Assembly: GCF_030657335.1 (NCBI RefSeq)
Contig: NZ_CP131039.1
Span: forward strand, 1,876,501-1,940,500
From: Croceibacterium aestuarii
Lineage (GTDB): Bacteria > Pseudomonadota > Alphaproteobacteria > Sphingomonadales > Sphingomonadaceae
Direction of reading: 5' to 3'
DNA length: 64,000 nt
Shown: positions 38,520 to 49,338 of the stretch, in pieces
Layout of the letters: every line of letters starts with the position of its first letter
How positions within the stretch are numbered: position 1 is the first letter of the stretch
The notes under the pieces: generated by a model
The model's database searches: none
The model's input: only the letters and a program-made list of their open reading frames with translations
Told to the model about the DNA's origin: nothing
Program-made: the position numbers and the translations under genes

Positions 38520-38550
38520 CCCGTCAGGCCGATCCTCTCGGCCTGACGGG
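38520..38550 (-). other. Perfect 13-bp hairpin between the M13 peptidase and the small exported gene
   Basis: CCCGTCAGGCCGA and TCGGCCTGACGGG enclose a five-base loop. On the minus strand the 3' arm runs directly into GGGAGG, the ribosome binding site of the downstream gene. No T-run follows, so this is either a rho-type stop for the peptidase message or a structure that controls translation of the small exported protein. Confidence 0.55.
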
Positions 38551-38621
38551 GCCATAACCCGGCCCGATTTGCTCGCAACTGAACGCTTTGGGTTAAGCGC
38601 CCGTGCGTTGCTCGCGCGCGC

Positions 38622-40670
38622 TCACCAGATGCGGACGCGCTTTTCGGGCGGAATGTACATCGCGTCGCCGGGCTTTACGCCGAAGGCCGCGTACCAGGCG
38701 TCGAGATTGCGCAGCGGCGCGATCGTGCGATAGCGCGCCGGGCTGTGCGGGTCGGTCGCGACCTGGTTGCGCAGGCTGTCCTCGCGCGCCTTGCTGCGCC
38801 ACACTTGCGCATAGCCGAGGAAGAAGCGCTGATCGCCGGTCAGCCCGTCGATCACCGGCGCCTCCTTGCCGCCCAGCGAGCGGTGATAGGCGTCGAGCGC
38901 GACATTCAGTCCGGCGAAGTCGGCGATATTCTCGCCCATCGTCAGGTCGGGATTGATGTGCGCGCCCGGCACGACTTCGAACGCGGCATACTGCTTGCCG
39001 AACTCGTCGGCTTCGGCGTTGAAGCGCTTGGCGTCCTCCGGGGTCCACCAGTCGCGGATCCGCCCCTCGGCGTCGATCTTGCGGCCCTGGTCGTCGAAGC
39101 TGTGGCTGATCTCGTGCCCGATGACCACTCCGATGGCGCCGTAATTGACCGCCGGATCGGCGGCTGGGTCGAAGAACGGCGGCTGCAGGATGGCGGCCGG
39201 GAACACGATCTCGTTGAGCTGCCCGCCGTTGTAGGCGTTGACCGTCTGCGGGCTCATCAACCACAGCTTGCGGTCGACCGGCTTGCCGAGCTTGGCGAGC
39301 TCGTAGGCGGAGTTGAACTTGCTCGCGGCGACGACGTTTGCGTAGAGATTGTCTGGCTTGATCTGCAGCGCCGAATAGTCGCGCCACTTGTCGGGATAGC
39401 CGACCATGACCAGCGTGTTGTCCAGCTTGGCCAAAGCCGCGTCCTTGGTCGCCTCGCTCATCCAGCCGTTCGCCTTGATGCGATCCGCCATGGCCAGCTT
39501 CAGGTTCTTGACCAGGTCTTCCATCATCGCCTTCGACTTGGGCGGGAAGTACTTCTCGACGTAGTCCTGGCCGACGAGTTCGCCGAGCGAGGCGTTGACC
39601 TGGTCCACTCCGCGCTTCCACCGCTCGCGCAATGTGCTGACGCCGCTCAGCGTCTTGGTGAACTGGAACCGGCTGTCGACCATCTTCTTGGTCAGATAGG
39701 GCGATGCCTGATCGGTGACGTGGAATTTCTCCCACAACTTCAGCGTCTCGAGCGGCGTGGCGGCAAACAGCTTGGCCAGCCGTTGCACCGCGGTGTTCTC
39801 GTTGACGATCATCTTGTCCTGCGCCGGCACGCCGAGGCCCGCAAAGTAGGCGTCCCAGGCGAATTCGGGCGCGTAGGCCTTGAGCTCGGCGGTGGAATAG
39901 GGATTGTTGGTCTTGTCGATGTTGCGCCGGTCGGCGACGTCCCAGCTGAGCTGCGCGATGTAGGTTTCGAACTCCATCACCTTGGCCGCTGCGGCGGCGG
40001 GATCGGGCTCGCCGATCGCCTTGAAGCTGCGCTTCAGGTAATCGACGTAGGCGGCGCGCTGCGGAGCGAAGCGGGCGTTGAGATAATAATCCTTCTCCGG
40101 CAGGCCCAGGCCGCCCTGGACGACATTGAGCACGCTGCGATCCGGGTGCTCGGGGTCGACGTCGACGTAGGTGTTGAACAGCGCGAGCCCGAACTGCCCG
40201 TCGGTTTCACCCATGTAGCGGGCCATTCCGGCCTTGTCGGTGATCGCATCGACCTGGGCCAGGTCGCGCTTGAGCGGGGCGAGACCGACCCGCTCGAGCG
40301 TCTTCTGATCCATGAAGGAGTGATAGAGCGCGCCAGGCTTGGAGCTGGCAGGGGCGGCCTTGATCAGCCCGTTCATCTGCGTGGTGACGTCTTCGCGAAG
40401 ATCGTTGAACGAACCCACGCTGGCGCGGTCGCCGGGGATTTCGGTGCGGTCGATCCACGCCCCGGAGGCGAAGCGCTCGAAATCGTCGCCCGGCTTGGCC
40501 GTGGTGTCGCGAGCGGTCAGGTCGATGCCGAAGTCGCCGATCGCCGAGTGGGCGGTTACGACGATCGGATCGCCGTCTTTCGAGGCGGGCGCATCCTGCG
40601 CAAAGGCGGGGGCGGCCAGCGAGAGAGCGAGCGCCGAGGCGGCAGTAAGAGCGTAAGGCATGCGGATCAT
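38622..40670 (-). CDS. Exported M13-family metallopeptidase (neprilysin/PepO-like)
   Basis: A 682-residue zinc peptidase with signal peptide (RMPYALTAASALALSLAAPA, cut near AFAQ). The zinc motif HEISH is at residues 519-523 (VIGHEISHSFDDQGRKID), and the third ligand is E580 in GENIADFAGL. Earlier segments such as GDDFERFASGAWIDRTEIP are typical of the M13 N-terminal domain. It probably degrades peptides in the periplasm. ATG 40670 is chosen for the signal peptide; the open frame upstream does not look family-like. Confidence 0.93.
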   Translation of the reverse strand: MIRMPYALTAASALALSLAAPAFAQDAPASKDGDPIVVTAHSAIGDFGIDLTARDTTAKPGDDFERFASGAWIDRTEIPGDRASVGSFNDLREDVTTQMNGLIKAAPASSKPGALYHSFMDQKTLERVGLAPLKRDLAQVDAITDKAGMARYMGETDGQFGLALFNTYVDVDPEHPDRSVLNVVQGGLGLPEKDYYLNARFAPQRAAYVDYLKRSFKAIGEPDPAAAAAKVMEFETYIAQLSWDVADRRNIDKTNNPYSTAELKAYAPEFAWDAYFAGLGVPAQDKMIVNENTAVQRLAKLFAATPLETLKLWEKFHVTDQASPYLTKKMVDSRFQFTKTLSGVSTLRERWKRGVDQVNASLGELVGQDYVEKYFPPKSKAMMEDLVKNLKLAMADRIKANGWMSEATKDAALAKLDNTLVMVGYPDKWRDYSALQIKPDNLYANVVAASKFNSAYELAKLGKPVDRKLWLMSPQTVNAYNGGQLNEIVFPAAILQPPFFDPAADPAVNYGAIGVVIGHEISHSFDDQGRKIDAEGRIRDWWTPEDAKRFNAEADEFGKQYAAFEVVPGAHINPDLTMGENIADFAGLNVALDAYHRSLGGKEAPVIDGLTGDQRFFLGYAQVWRSKAREDSLRNQVATDPHSPARYRTIAPLRNLDAWYAAFGVKPGDAMYIPPEKRVRIW

Positions 40671-40861
40671 GGTGCGGCGTCCTGAATAGAAGAGGCGAGG
40701 GGGCGCCGCTCGCGGCGCGAATGTCTTGGGGACACGAAACTTACTCATAGGCGAAGCAAAATTACCCTTCGATGAAGGGTGCACTCGGTCCGACAAACGG
40801 CGTGGAGTCAAGTCCGACGTCTTTTGGGCGCGCTCGGTTGCCACGGAAATTGCCGTTCGCG

Positions 40862-40901
40862 CGGAAAGAGGGGCGGCGGCCCGTCTCCCGGCCGCCGCCC
40901 C
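40862..40901 (-). terminator. Intrinsic terminator after hsp20
   Basis: A perfect 12-bp stem, GGGGCGGCGGCC with GGCCGCCGCCCC, encloses an 8-base loop and on the minus strand is followed by TCTTTCC. It lies 28 nt after the hsp20 stop. Confidence 0.8.
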
Positions 40902-40928
40902 TTCAAGGACGCACCGCGTCCGGCCGCG

Positions 40929-41492
40929 TCAAGCGTTTTGCTTGGCCTGCTCCGGGGACTGACTCTTCTTGCCGTCTTGCTCGATCAGCGCGTCTTCGGA
41001 CGTATTGCCGGACTTTCGCGAGCCGAGGGGAATCTTGCGCCCGCGGTTCCTGTCCTCGCTGACCGGGAGCGTGATCGTCAGGACTCCGTTCTCGAAATCG
41101 GCCGCACAGGCGTCCTCGTCGACGTTGGCAGGCAGGGAAATGCGGCGTTCGAAGCTGCCATAGGTCCGCTCGGAGTAGCCGCGCTCCTCGTCGCTGCGTT
41201 CGCTTTTCTTCTCGCCCCGCAGGGTAAGCACGCCGTCTTCGATCGTCAGGTCGACGTCGTCCTCTTTCACGCCGGGAAGCTCGGCGGTGATTTCGATCCG
41301 GTCCTCGGACTGGTGAATGTCCAGCGCCGGGGCGGCCATGCCGCTGCGGGCATAGAAGCCGCTGTCGCCGTCCTGGTCGAACAATTGGTCGAACATGCGG
41401 TTCATCTGCTCGTGCAGGTCGAAAAGCGACGAGCCTGACGAACTGCGCGCGGGGGTCCCGCGGCGGTAGGGTCTGAGATAGCCAAGTGCCAT
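40929..41492 (-). CDS. Hsp20-family small heat-shock chaperone
   Basis: A 187-residue protein with a short N-terminal arm (LHEQMNRMFDQLFDQ), the alpha-crystallin domain (PALDIHQSEDRIEITAELPG, VDLTIEDGVLTLRGEKKSE) and the ADFENGVLTITLP motif. A C-terminal tail of about 35 residues is rich in Lys, Ser and Gln. It would hold unfolding proteins as an ATP-independent chaperone. An EcfG-type promoter lies 88 nt upstream, linking it to the general stress response. Confidence 0.93.
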   Translation of the reverse strand: MALGYLRPYRRGTPARSSSGSSLFDLHEQMNRMFDQLFDQDGDSGFYARSGMAAPALDIHQSEDRIEITAELPGVKEDDVDLTIEDGVLTLRGEKKSERSDEERGYSERTYGSFERRISLPANVDEDACAADFENGVLTITLPVSEDRNRGRKIPLGSRKSGNTSEDALIEQDGKKSQSPEQAKQNA

Positions 41493-41579
41493 TTTCGTCC
41501 TCCTCTTGGTTGGCGGAGGCCGGCGCTGCTGCGAGGGCTCTGACGGCAGCAGCTCTGGTGCCGCCCCCGATGGTGCGGA

Positions 41580-41605
41580 AACGCAGCTGGCGCTGAGTGG
41601 GTTCC
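41580..41605 (-). promoter_or_regulatory. EcfG-type general-stress promoter for hsp20
   Basis: On the minus strand GGAAC (41605-41601) is followed by exactly 17 nt and CGTT (41583-41580). This is a perfect match to the GGAAC-N16/17-CGTT consensus of the alphaproteobacterial general-stress sigma factor EcfG. It is placed 88 nt before the Hsp20 start codon and directly after the terminator of the upstream operon. Confidence 0.85.
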
Positions 41606-41613
41606 GCGCAACG

Positions 41614-41648
41614 AAAAGCGGCCGCGACGGGTCTTCCGTCGCGGCCGC
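41614..41648 (-). terminator. Intrinsic terminator of the DUF3618 operon
   Basis: A perfect 13-bp stem (GCGGCCGCGACGG with CCGTCGCGGCCGC) encloses a five-base loop and on the minus strand is followed by TTTTCGTT. It ends about 10 nt before the EcfG promoter of hsp20. Confidence 0.85.
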
Positions 41649-41668
41649 GGTTGCAAGGGAGCGCTGCG

Positions 41669-42550
41669 TCAGGCCGTTTCGTAGGACCTGCTGCGCGCGC
41701 GATCCGCGCCGTCCGAACGGCCGGCGTCGCGTAGTTCGCGGTCGGCCTTGTCGACCGCCTCGTCCTTCTTCTCGCGCATCTTGTCCGCGCCTTCGCGCGC
41801 CTTGTCGCGCGCGGCGTCCAGGGTGTCCGCGCCGTATTCGCCGAGGTACTCTTCCTCGGTCCGCGTCGCCGGGAACGCGGCACCCGCCATGGCTCCGGCG
41901 ATAGCCGCGACCAGTCCGCCGATCAGCGGATTCTCGCGGTACGCGCGCTCGGCCTTGCCGGCCAGGCGGCTGGCTTGGTCGCTCGTGCGGCGCCCCATGT
42001 CGCGCGCTTTCTCGGCCACGCGGTCGCGCTGTTCGCGCATCTGGTCGGTCGCATCGTCGAGCCGCTTGCGGAAGCTGCTTTCGTCCTCGTCGTGGCGCTG
42101 CTCGATCATCAGATAGCTCGCCCGCGCGCAGTCGCGGCGGCGGCGATAGGCGTCGGTGTTCTCGCCTTCGCGCGGTTCGACGCTGCTCATGTGCTCGACA
42201 TAGCCGAGATGGTGGGCATGGTCCCATTCGTCGCCGGGCGCAGGTTCGCCGCCGAACTTGTCGGTGAAGGTCTTGGCGCGGGCATCGCTGTCGCTGACCA
42301 GCCACAGGCCGCCGGCGGCGATCATGCCCAGGGCTATGGGATTGCGTCTCGCGGCATCGAGCACGTAGCGCGCGTCGATACCGTTTTCGTCGGCCTTGTC
42401 GAGCAAGGCGTCGAAGATGTTGCGGGGCGTCATCTGCGCACCGATCCGGTCGGCTGTTCGGCTCATGTCGCGCTGGGTGCGGCGGATTTCGCTTTCGATT
42501 TCTTCAGGGTCCCGGGTGTCGGTCCGGATTGTCGTGTCGTCGTATGTCAT
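41669..42550 (-). CDS. DUF3618-containing membrane-associated protein
   Basis: A 293-residue protein. The N-terminal 45 residues (DPEEIESEIRRTQRDMSRTA, then DRIGAQMTPRNIF) are a DUF3618 segment. A hydrophobic stretch (NPIALGMIAAGGLWLVSDSD) and a second one (NPLIGGLVAAIAGAMAGAAF) flank a long charged, coiled-coil-prone middle. Such proteins are usually encoded with holin-X-like proteins, as here, and are thought to associate with the inner membrane under stress; their exact function is not established. It overlaps the upstream gene by 4 nt. Confidence 0.85.
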   Translation of the reverse strand: MTYDDTTIRTDTRDPEEIESEIRRTQRDMSRTADRIGAQMTPRNIFDALLDKADENGIDARYVLDAARRNPIALGMIAAGGLWLVSDSDARAKTFTDKFGGEPAPGDEWDHAHHLGYVEHMSSVEPREGENTDAYRRRRDCARASYLMIEQRHDEDESSFRKRLDDATDQMREQRDRVAEKARDMGRRTSDQASRLAGKAERAYRENPLIGGLVAAIAGAMAGAAFPATRTEEEYLGEYGADTLDAARDKAREGADKMREKKDEAVDKADRELRDAGRSDGADRARSRSYETA

Positions 42551-43008
42551 TGAGTCCTCCTCGAGGAATGGGTCATGTCGCCGGTCACCGCATCGGGGGT
42601 GTCCTCGGCGGTGCGAATGGTGCGTTCGGGCTTGAGATGGGTGGCGCGCATCTTGGACTTGCCGCTCGAGTACATGATGGCGGCAACGATCAGGGTGATC
42701 GCGCCCACGATGAGCGTGCCGAGCCAGACATTTTCGATCCAGTCGCCGACCAGATAGGCCAGACCCATCAGGGTCACGCCGAGGCCGGCAATCCCGACAA
42801 CGGCGGCGCCGGCGAGGGCGCCGACGGCCTGCTTCACATCGGTGGTCGCCTCGCGCACTTCGGCCTGCATCAGGCTCACCTGCTCTTCGGCGAGGTGGGC
42901 GCCCTGGCGAGTCAGCCGGCCGACGAGGTCGACGATATTGTCATCATCGGCTTGCGCTGCGCGCACGCGGCGGCCGGGTGGATCTACTATGGTTCTCTGA
43001 TCGTTCAT
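42547..43008 (-). CDS. Phage-holin-family (holin-X/DUF1469-like) membrane protein
   Basis: A 153-residue protein with two adjacent transmembrane helices (VGALAGAAVVGIAGLGVTLM and VWLGTLIVGAITLIVAAIMY) preceded by an amphipathic helix (LTRQGAHLAEEQVSLMQAEV). This is the pattern of the PF07332 family, named after holins but widespread in bacterial chromosomes next to DUF3618 genes. A lytic role is unlikely. It overlaps its neighbours by 4 nt on both sides, so all three are coupled. Confidence 0.85.
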   Translation of the reverse strand: MNDQRTIVDPPGRRVRAAQADDDNIVDLVGRLTRQGAHLAEEQVSLMQAEVREATTDVKQAVGALAGAAVVGIAGLGVTLMGLAYLVGDWIENVWLGTLIVGAITLIVAAIMYSSGKSKMRATHLKPERTIRTAEDTPDAVTGDMTHSSRRTQ

Positions 43009-43592
43009 CGCGCCGTCTCCCCGCTTGCGCCGTACTGCTGCTGCGCGGCGCGGGTGGCATCGTCGAAGCGGCCGCTGCGCCTGCCGGCGGTCCATTCGCC
43101 GGGGGCACCGGCGCCGTAATCGCCGCGCCGTGCGCTGTCCTGGTTATGCGCATGCTCATGCTCGTGCTTGTAGTCGGCTCCGGCGCGCAGGAAACGCGCG
43201 GCGGCGAAGCCGGCCGCGGCCGATGCGGCGAGGAAGGTGGTGGGGTGCTCGCGCGCGAAGCGCGAGAGGTCGCGGCCCATCTCTTCGGGGCGGCGGCCTT
43301 CGACCTTGCCGGCCATCCGGTCGATGCCCTTGGCGGTCTCGCGGAAGGCGCTGCTCAGCCAACTCGGTGCATCGTTGTCGCGGTCGAGTTCTCCGGCGGC
43401 TTTTTCGAGCGCGTCGGACGTCGAACGCGCGGCGCGCGTCGCCTGCCCCTTGCGCTTGTCGGCTTCCTCGCTGGCGCGGTCCTTGGCGGTCTCTTTCAGG
43501 CGGTCGGCGTCGGCCTTCAGCTCCTGCTTCGTATCGGAACCGGAAGCACCGGGCGCAGACTGGCCGGAACGGGTCATTTCGGCTGTCGTCAT
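43005..43592 (-). CDS. LEA-like / DUF3618-operon stress protein
   Basis: A 195-residue, very hydrophilic protein; first gene of the three-gene operon. Residues 20-90 are a charged helical segment (ELKADADRLKETAKDRASEE) like late-embryogenesis-abundant or YtxH-type proteins. One short hydrophobic patch follows (HPTTFLAASAAAGFAAARFL), and a histidine/glutamate-rich stretch (KHEHEHAHNQ) lies before the C-terminal disordered tail. Function is inferred only from composition and neighbours: envelope protection under stress. Confidence 0.75.
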   Translation of the reverse strand: MTTAEMTRSGQSAPGASGSDTKQELKADADRLKETAKDRASEEADKRKGQATRAARSTSDALEKAAGELDRDNDAPSWLSSAFRETAKGIDRMAGKVEGRRPEEMGRDLSRFAREHPTTFLAASAAAGFAAARFLRAGADYKHEHEHAHNQDSARRGDYGAGAPGEWTAGRRSGRFDDATRAAQQQYGASGETAR

Positions 43593-43816
43593 GGTGGTCT
43601 CCTGTTGGTTTGCAGTTACTTAACCAAGGGATGGGGACGCGCTGTGTTCCGAGAAACCCGGCCGCGGACGGCGAGGCGAGCCTGCGCGGCGGACGACCCG
43701 TTGCCACGGACCTCGGACGCCCGAGCGCCGGCCCCGATGGCTGCATCCCGGCGTTGTAATGGCGGCTCGCGTCCCCACATCCGGCGCGCCGGCTTGCAGG
43801 CGTTGCCGCCGGCCTC

Positions 43817-43842
43817 TTGACAGTTGCGAACATTACAGGAAC
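43817..43842 (+). promoter_or_regulatory. uvrA promoter region with LexA (SOS) box
   Basis: GAAC-ATTACAG-GAAC at 43828-43842 is a perfect alphaproteobacterial LexA box (GAAC-N7-GAAC). A TTGACA -35 element lies at 43817-43822, so LexA bound here would overlap the core promoter. The -10 region is poorly defined and very close to the ATG at 43852, so the message has at most a very short leader. Confidence 0.85.
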
Positions 43843-43851
43843 ACGCCATTC

Positions 43852-46842
<2,991 letters not shown>

Positions 46843-46851
46843 CGATGACTG

Positions 46852-47065
46852 GTGGTGATCGAGCACAGCCGGTAGCCTGCCCCGGACTTGTTCCGGGGTG
46901 ATCAAGACGCCGGACTGGATCGTGGATCTGGGGCCTGAGGGCGGCGTGCGGGGTGGGGAGATTGTCGCGGAAGGAACGCCCGAGGCGGTGGCGGAGAACC
47001 CGCGCAGCTTTACCGGGCAGTACCTTGCGCCGATGTTGGAGCGGGCGCGGGAGGCGGCGGAGTAG
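46852..47065 (+). pseudogene. Decayed second copy of the uvrA 3' end
   Basis: From 46852 the sequence repeats the last ~190 nt of uvrA (46651-46842): the shared start is GTGGTGATCGAGCAC, then ATCAAG, GACTGGATCGT and so on. It would encode [20 protein letters not shown] and end [22 protein letters not shown]. Amino-acid sequence is nearly the same as UvrA's, but many third codon positions differ, so it is not a recent duplicate. A palindrome (46880-46898) replaces about ten bases of the original. Confidence 0.88.
46880..46898. repeat. Palindrome CCCCGGA-CTTGT-TCCGGGG inside the uvrA remnant
   Basis: A perfect 7-bp-arm palindrome. Its core CCGGACTTGTTCCGG is shared with the rpsQ-rplN gap (4309-4327). 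Comparison with uvrA shows that it lies within a ~32-nt stretch that replaces AACCTCGATG between the intact GAGCAC and TCATCAAG-like flanks. Confidence 0.8.
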
Positions 47066-47081
47066 TTGCCGACAATTACTG

Positions 47082-47999
47082 TCAGGCAGCCAAATCCTGA
47101 AGGATTGTTGGCGCTTCGCAAAAAGCACCCATTCTCTCTGCCAAAGCTGCGGCTGAGAAATCGGTGCTCAAGTTCGGGTTTAGGGTGTGAATTTCGCCCG
47201 CAGTACGCTTCGCGCAAAGCGTGTCGTGAGTGCGTTGAACGTAGGCACTGCAAATCAGTGCAAGATAATGGCCTCGAAGCCAGAGAAACGGTTCGCGTTC
47301 AACAAATGATCGCCCTCTCTGGGCCGATTCCTCAGTCCTAAATTCAAGAGGAATCCTACACCGAGTGTAGTCTTCATCCGTTAGCTCTGAGAGATCTCCA
47401 GTCGCAAAAAACACTGACGCGATATTTCGAACATCTAAGCTATTAAAATCTAGTGAGTGGCCATTTTCAATAGCAGCGAAGCTCGCGCCAAAAAGTGGAG
47501 CGAGATGCTGAAAGATCTGCCGAACTCCATTCTCATATCGAGTTATGCAGGCCGGAATATCATATTCGTCGGCAGATATGCCGAACCGAGCCGCCAAAAG
47601 CATCTCGAAATTTGAAGGGGTAAATATGAAATTTTCGACGGAATAGCGGTCAAGAATGACGACTCGCTCTCCGGCAGGTAAGTTTCCTAGAAACTCGTCA
47701 AAGTCTGCATCGCGAATAAACCTCGCTTCGCAGCGGGAATCGAGACCTTCAGCGTAATAAAGTCCGACAATTCGATCCATATTACGTTTTCCGAAGGTCA
47801 TTCGTACCGCCTCCGGCCGGAAGCTCCCTAGAGGAAGGAAGCGGCTGTAAAAAGCCAAATCTTCAAAGCCTTCGACAAACAATACATGGTCCAAGCCGGC
47901 CGCAACCTCCAATCTAAACCGATGAAAGATTGCGATCGCTGTCCGCTTCCTCTTATCGAGCAGTTCAGCAAAAGACTCAGCCATATCCAAACTCGACAA
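47082..47999 (-). CDS. ariB: DUF4435/TOPRIM protein, AriB-like effector of a PARIS-type system
   Basis: A 305-residue protein. It has TOPRIM-like acidic motifs: HVLFVEGFEDLAFYSRFL with E43 and D47, and FIRDADFDEFLG with D97, D99 and D101. The following VVILDRYSVENFIFTPSNFE resembles the DUF4435 core. In PARIS anti-phage systems AriB is a DUF4435/TOPRIM nuclease held inactive by AriA and released when an anti-restriction protein is sensed. The start overlaps the ATPase gene by 23 nt; an ATG at 47984 is an alternative. Codon and base usage is AT-rich, unlike the flanks. Alternative: effector of another AAA/TOPRIM defence pair such as AbiL. Confidence 0.78.
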   Translation of the reverse strand: MSSLDMAESFAELLDKRKRTAIAIFHRFRLEVAAGLDHVLFVEGFEDLAFYSRFLPLGSFRPEAVRMTFGKRNMDRIVGLYYAEGLDSRCEARFIRDADFDEFLGNLPAGERVVILDRYSVENFIFTPSNFEMLLAARFGISADEYDIPACITRYENGVRQIFQHLAPLFGASFAAIENGHSLDFNSLDVRNIASVFFATGDLSELTDEDYTRCRIPLEFRTEESAQRGRSFVEREPFLWLRGHYLALICSAYVQRTHDTLCAKRTAGEIHTLNPNLSTDFSAAALAERMGAFCEAPTILQDLAA

Positions 48000-49338
48000 C
48001 CGAATTTGCCAAGCTATTGTCGTAGATAAACGGCGAATGAGTTACCGCCATTACTTGGCCGCAGCCAGGAGCGGTTTTGATGTCAGTTAGAAATCGGAGC
48101 TGCCACGGTACAGAGAGGGACAATTCAGGCTCGTCTATGAGAAGGTTGAATTCGGCATCTCGAAAGTGAACCTCGGCGAGCATTGAAATAATCTGCTTCT
48201 CGCCGGATGAGAGATCGGCCAGCTGTAGCTCGTCCCCTCGTTCATCAACAATGGCAGTATGGTAACGCTCAATATCATATTCGAGCTTCTTCGGAGAAAT
48301 GTAGTTATTCACTGCCGATATGAAGTTTGTAAGATTACGCTCTCTATCTTCCAAATCTTGGTTAACCTGGAACAATTTGATAAAAAAGTGTGCCAACCAA
48401 CTTTTTTGAAAGGTTGGATTGCCTTTAATTTTGCCCGCGCTCAGATCGATTACAGTTTGACCAATATCAGCCTTCTCGGCCTCATCCAGCAGTCCCTCTT
48501 CGATGCGCGAGAGCGTTCGATCGATGCTATTTTGTGTAAGAGGAATATCTCTAAGTTCTCTGACGGACATTGCTTTGCCCGTAGCCATGTCTTTTAGATA
48601 AGAAGTCATCATACGATTGAATTGATTACGGGCGTAATCTCTAGTTTCGCGCTCGAAGGTAGTGAGCAGCTCAACAACATCATCCATACCAAATCGTATC
48701 ACTTCGAGCAGGAATTCGCCGTTTTGGAAGCGAACCTGTCGCTCCTTTAATTGGCGGTGCATTCTTTCTGGGACTTCATCAAATAGCTTCTTTAAGTCCA
48801 ATTCTATTCTACGGTATGTCGGGAGATAAAGGGTCGGTAGAAGAGAATTTTCTTCGAACACATCAATGCATTGCCGAATCTTCTTTCGGGCGGTTCGCTG
48901 ACCCGGATCGTCGCCAAACTCTCTTCGTAGCGCCCTAACGGCGGTTGGCGAAATTCCGAGTTTGGCAGATGCTTCTTCAAGGTCTTCTTTGGATGTCAAA
49001 TCCAGCGATAGAATAATATTTGGATCCCATACCATCCGCTCTGGGTAACGAACTAGCCTCGTGCCTGCGGTTCGATATAAGTTATTTCCGAACGTTTCAC
49101 AATCCGCACGACGAAGTTCTGCCGACTTGCCATTCTTAAAATGAATTGATATTTGATCGAAGGGCTGATTACCTAATTCAATCCACTTTCTGCCTAACAT
49201 GTAGGCCGAGATCTGCAAGGCAGTACTTTTACCAGTGCCATTTGGTCCAATAAGGATGCAATGCCCATTTTTGAAGGGCAGGGTGACGTCACGGGCACCG
49301 TGAATTCCGGAAATTTCGATTGCGTCTATCAAGGCCAT
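47977..49338 (-). CDS. ariA: ABC-type AAA ATPase, AriA-like sensor of a PARIS-type system
   Basis: A 453-residue ATPase. Walker A is IGPNGTGKSTAL (residues 31-39 core), the ABC-type signature LSSGEKQI is at 376-383, Walker B FNLLIDEPELSLS has D402/E403, and the switch histidine is H434 in VTHSPFIYD. A long helical insert lies between residues 60 and 360. This single-chain architecture, followed by an overlapping DUF4435/TOPRIM gene, is that of AriA of PARIS. It is AT-rich relative to neighbours. Starting Met gives MALIDAIEISGIHGARDVTL, a normal first strand for the family. Confidence 0.8.
   Translation of the reverse strand: MALIDAIEISGIHGARDVTLPFKNGHCILIGPNGTGKSTALQISAYMLGRKWIELGNQPFDQISIHFKNGKSAELRRADCETFGNNLYRTAGTRLVRYPERMVWDPNIILSLDLTSKEDLEEASAKLGISPTAVRALRREFGDDPGQRTARKKIRQCIDVFEENSLLPTLYLPTYRRIELDLKKLFDEVPERMHRQLKERQVRFQNGEFLLEVIRFGMDDVVELLTTFERETRDYARNQFNRMMTSYLKDMATGKAMSVRELRDIPLTQNSIDRTLSRIEEGLLDEAEKADIGQTVIDLSAGKIKGNPTFQKSWLAHFFIKLFQVNQDLEDRERNLTNFISAVNNYISPKKLEYDIERYHTAIVDERGDELQLADLSSGEKQIISMLAEVHFRDAEFNLLIDEPELSLSVPWQLRFLTDIKTAPGCGQVMAVTHSPFIYDNSLANSVVEFGYG

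Noticed and set aside
42547-43008. Holin of a prophage lysis cassette
   Set aside because: The gene is in a DUF3618 operon, far from the lysozyme-like genes and without phage structural genes, so the family name is misleading here.
43622-43650. EcfG-like promoter upstream of the LEA-like operon (GGAAC on the minus strand at 43650-43646)
   Set aside because: The nearest GTT-type -10 (GGTT) is 20 nt away instead of 16-17, so the spacing does not fit.
43817-43822. A second -10 element giving a normal-length uvrA leader
   Set aside because: No TATAAT-like hexamer lies at 16-18 nt from TTGACA that is better than the GAACAC next to the start codon.
48259-48597. 112-codon ORF on the + strand within the island
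   Set aside because: It is antisense to the ATPase gene, has no ribosome binding site and no family-like sequence.
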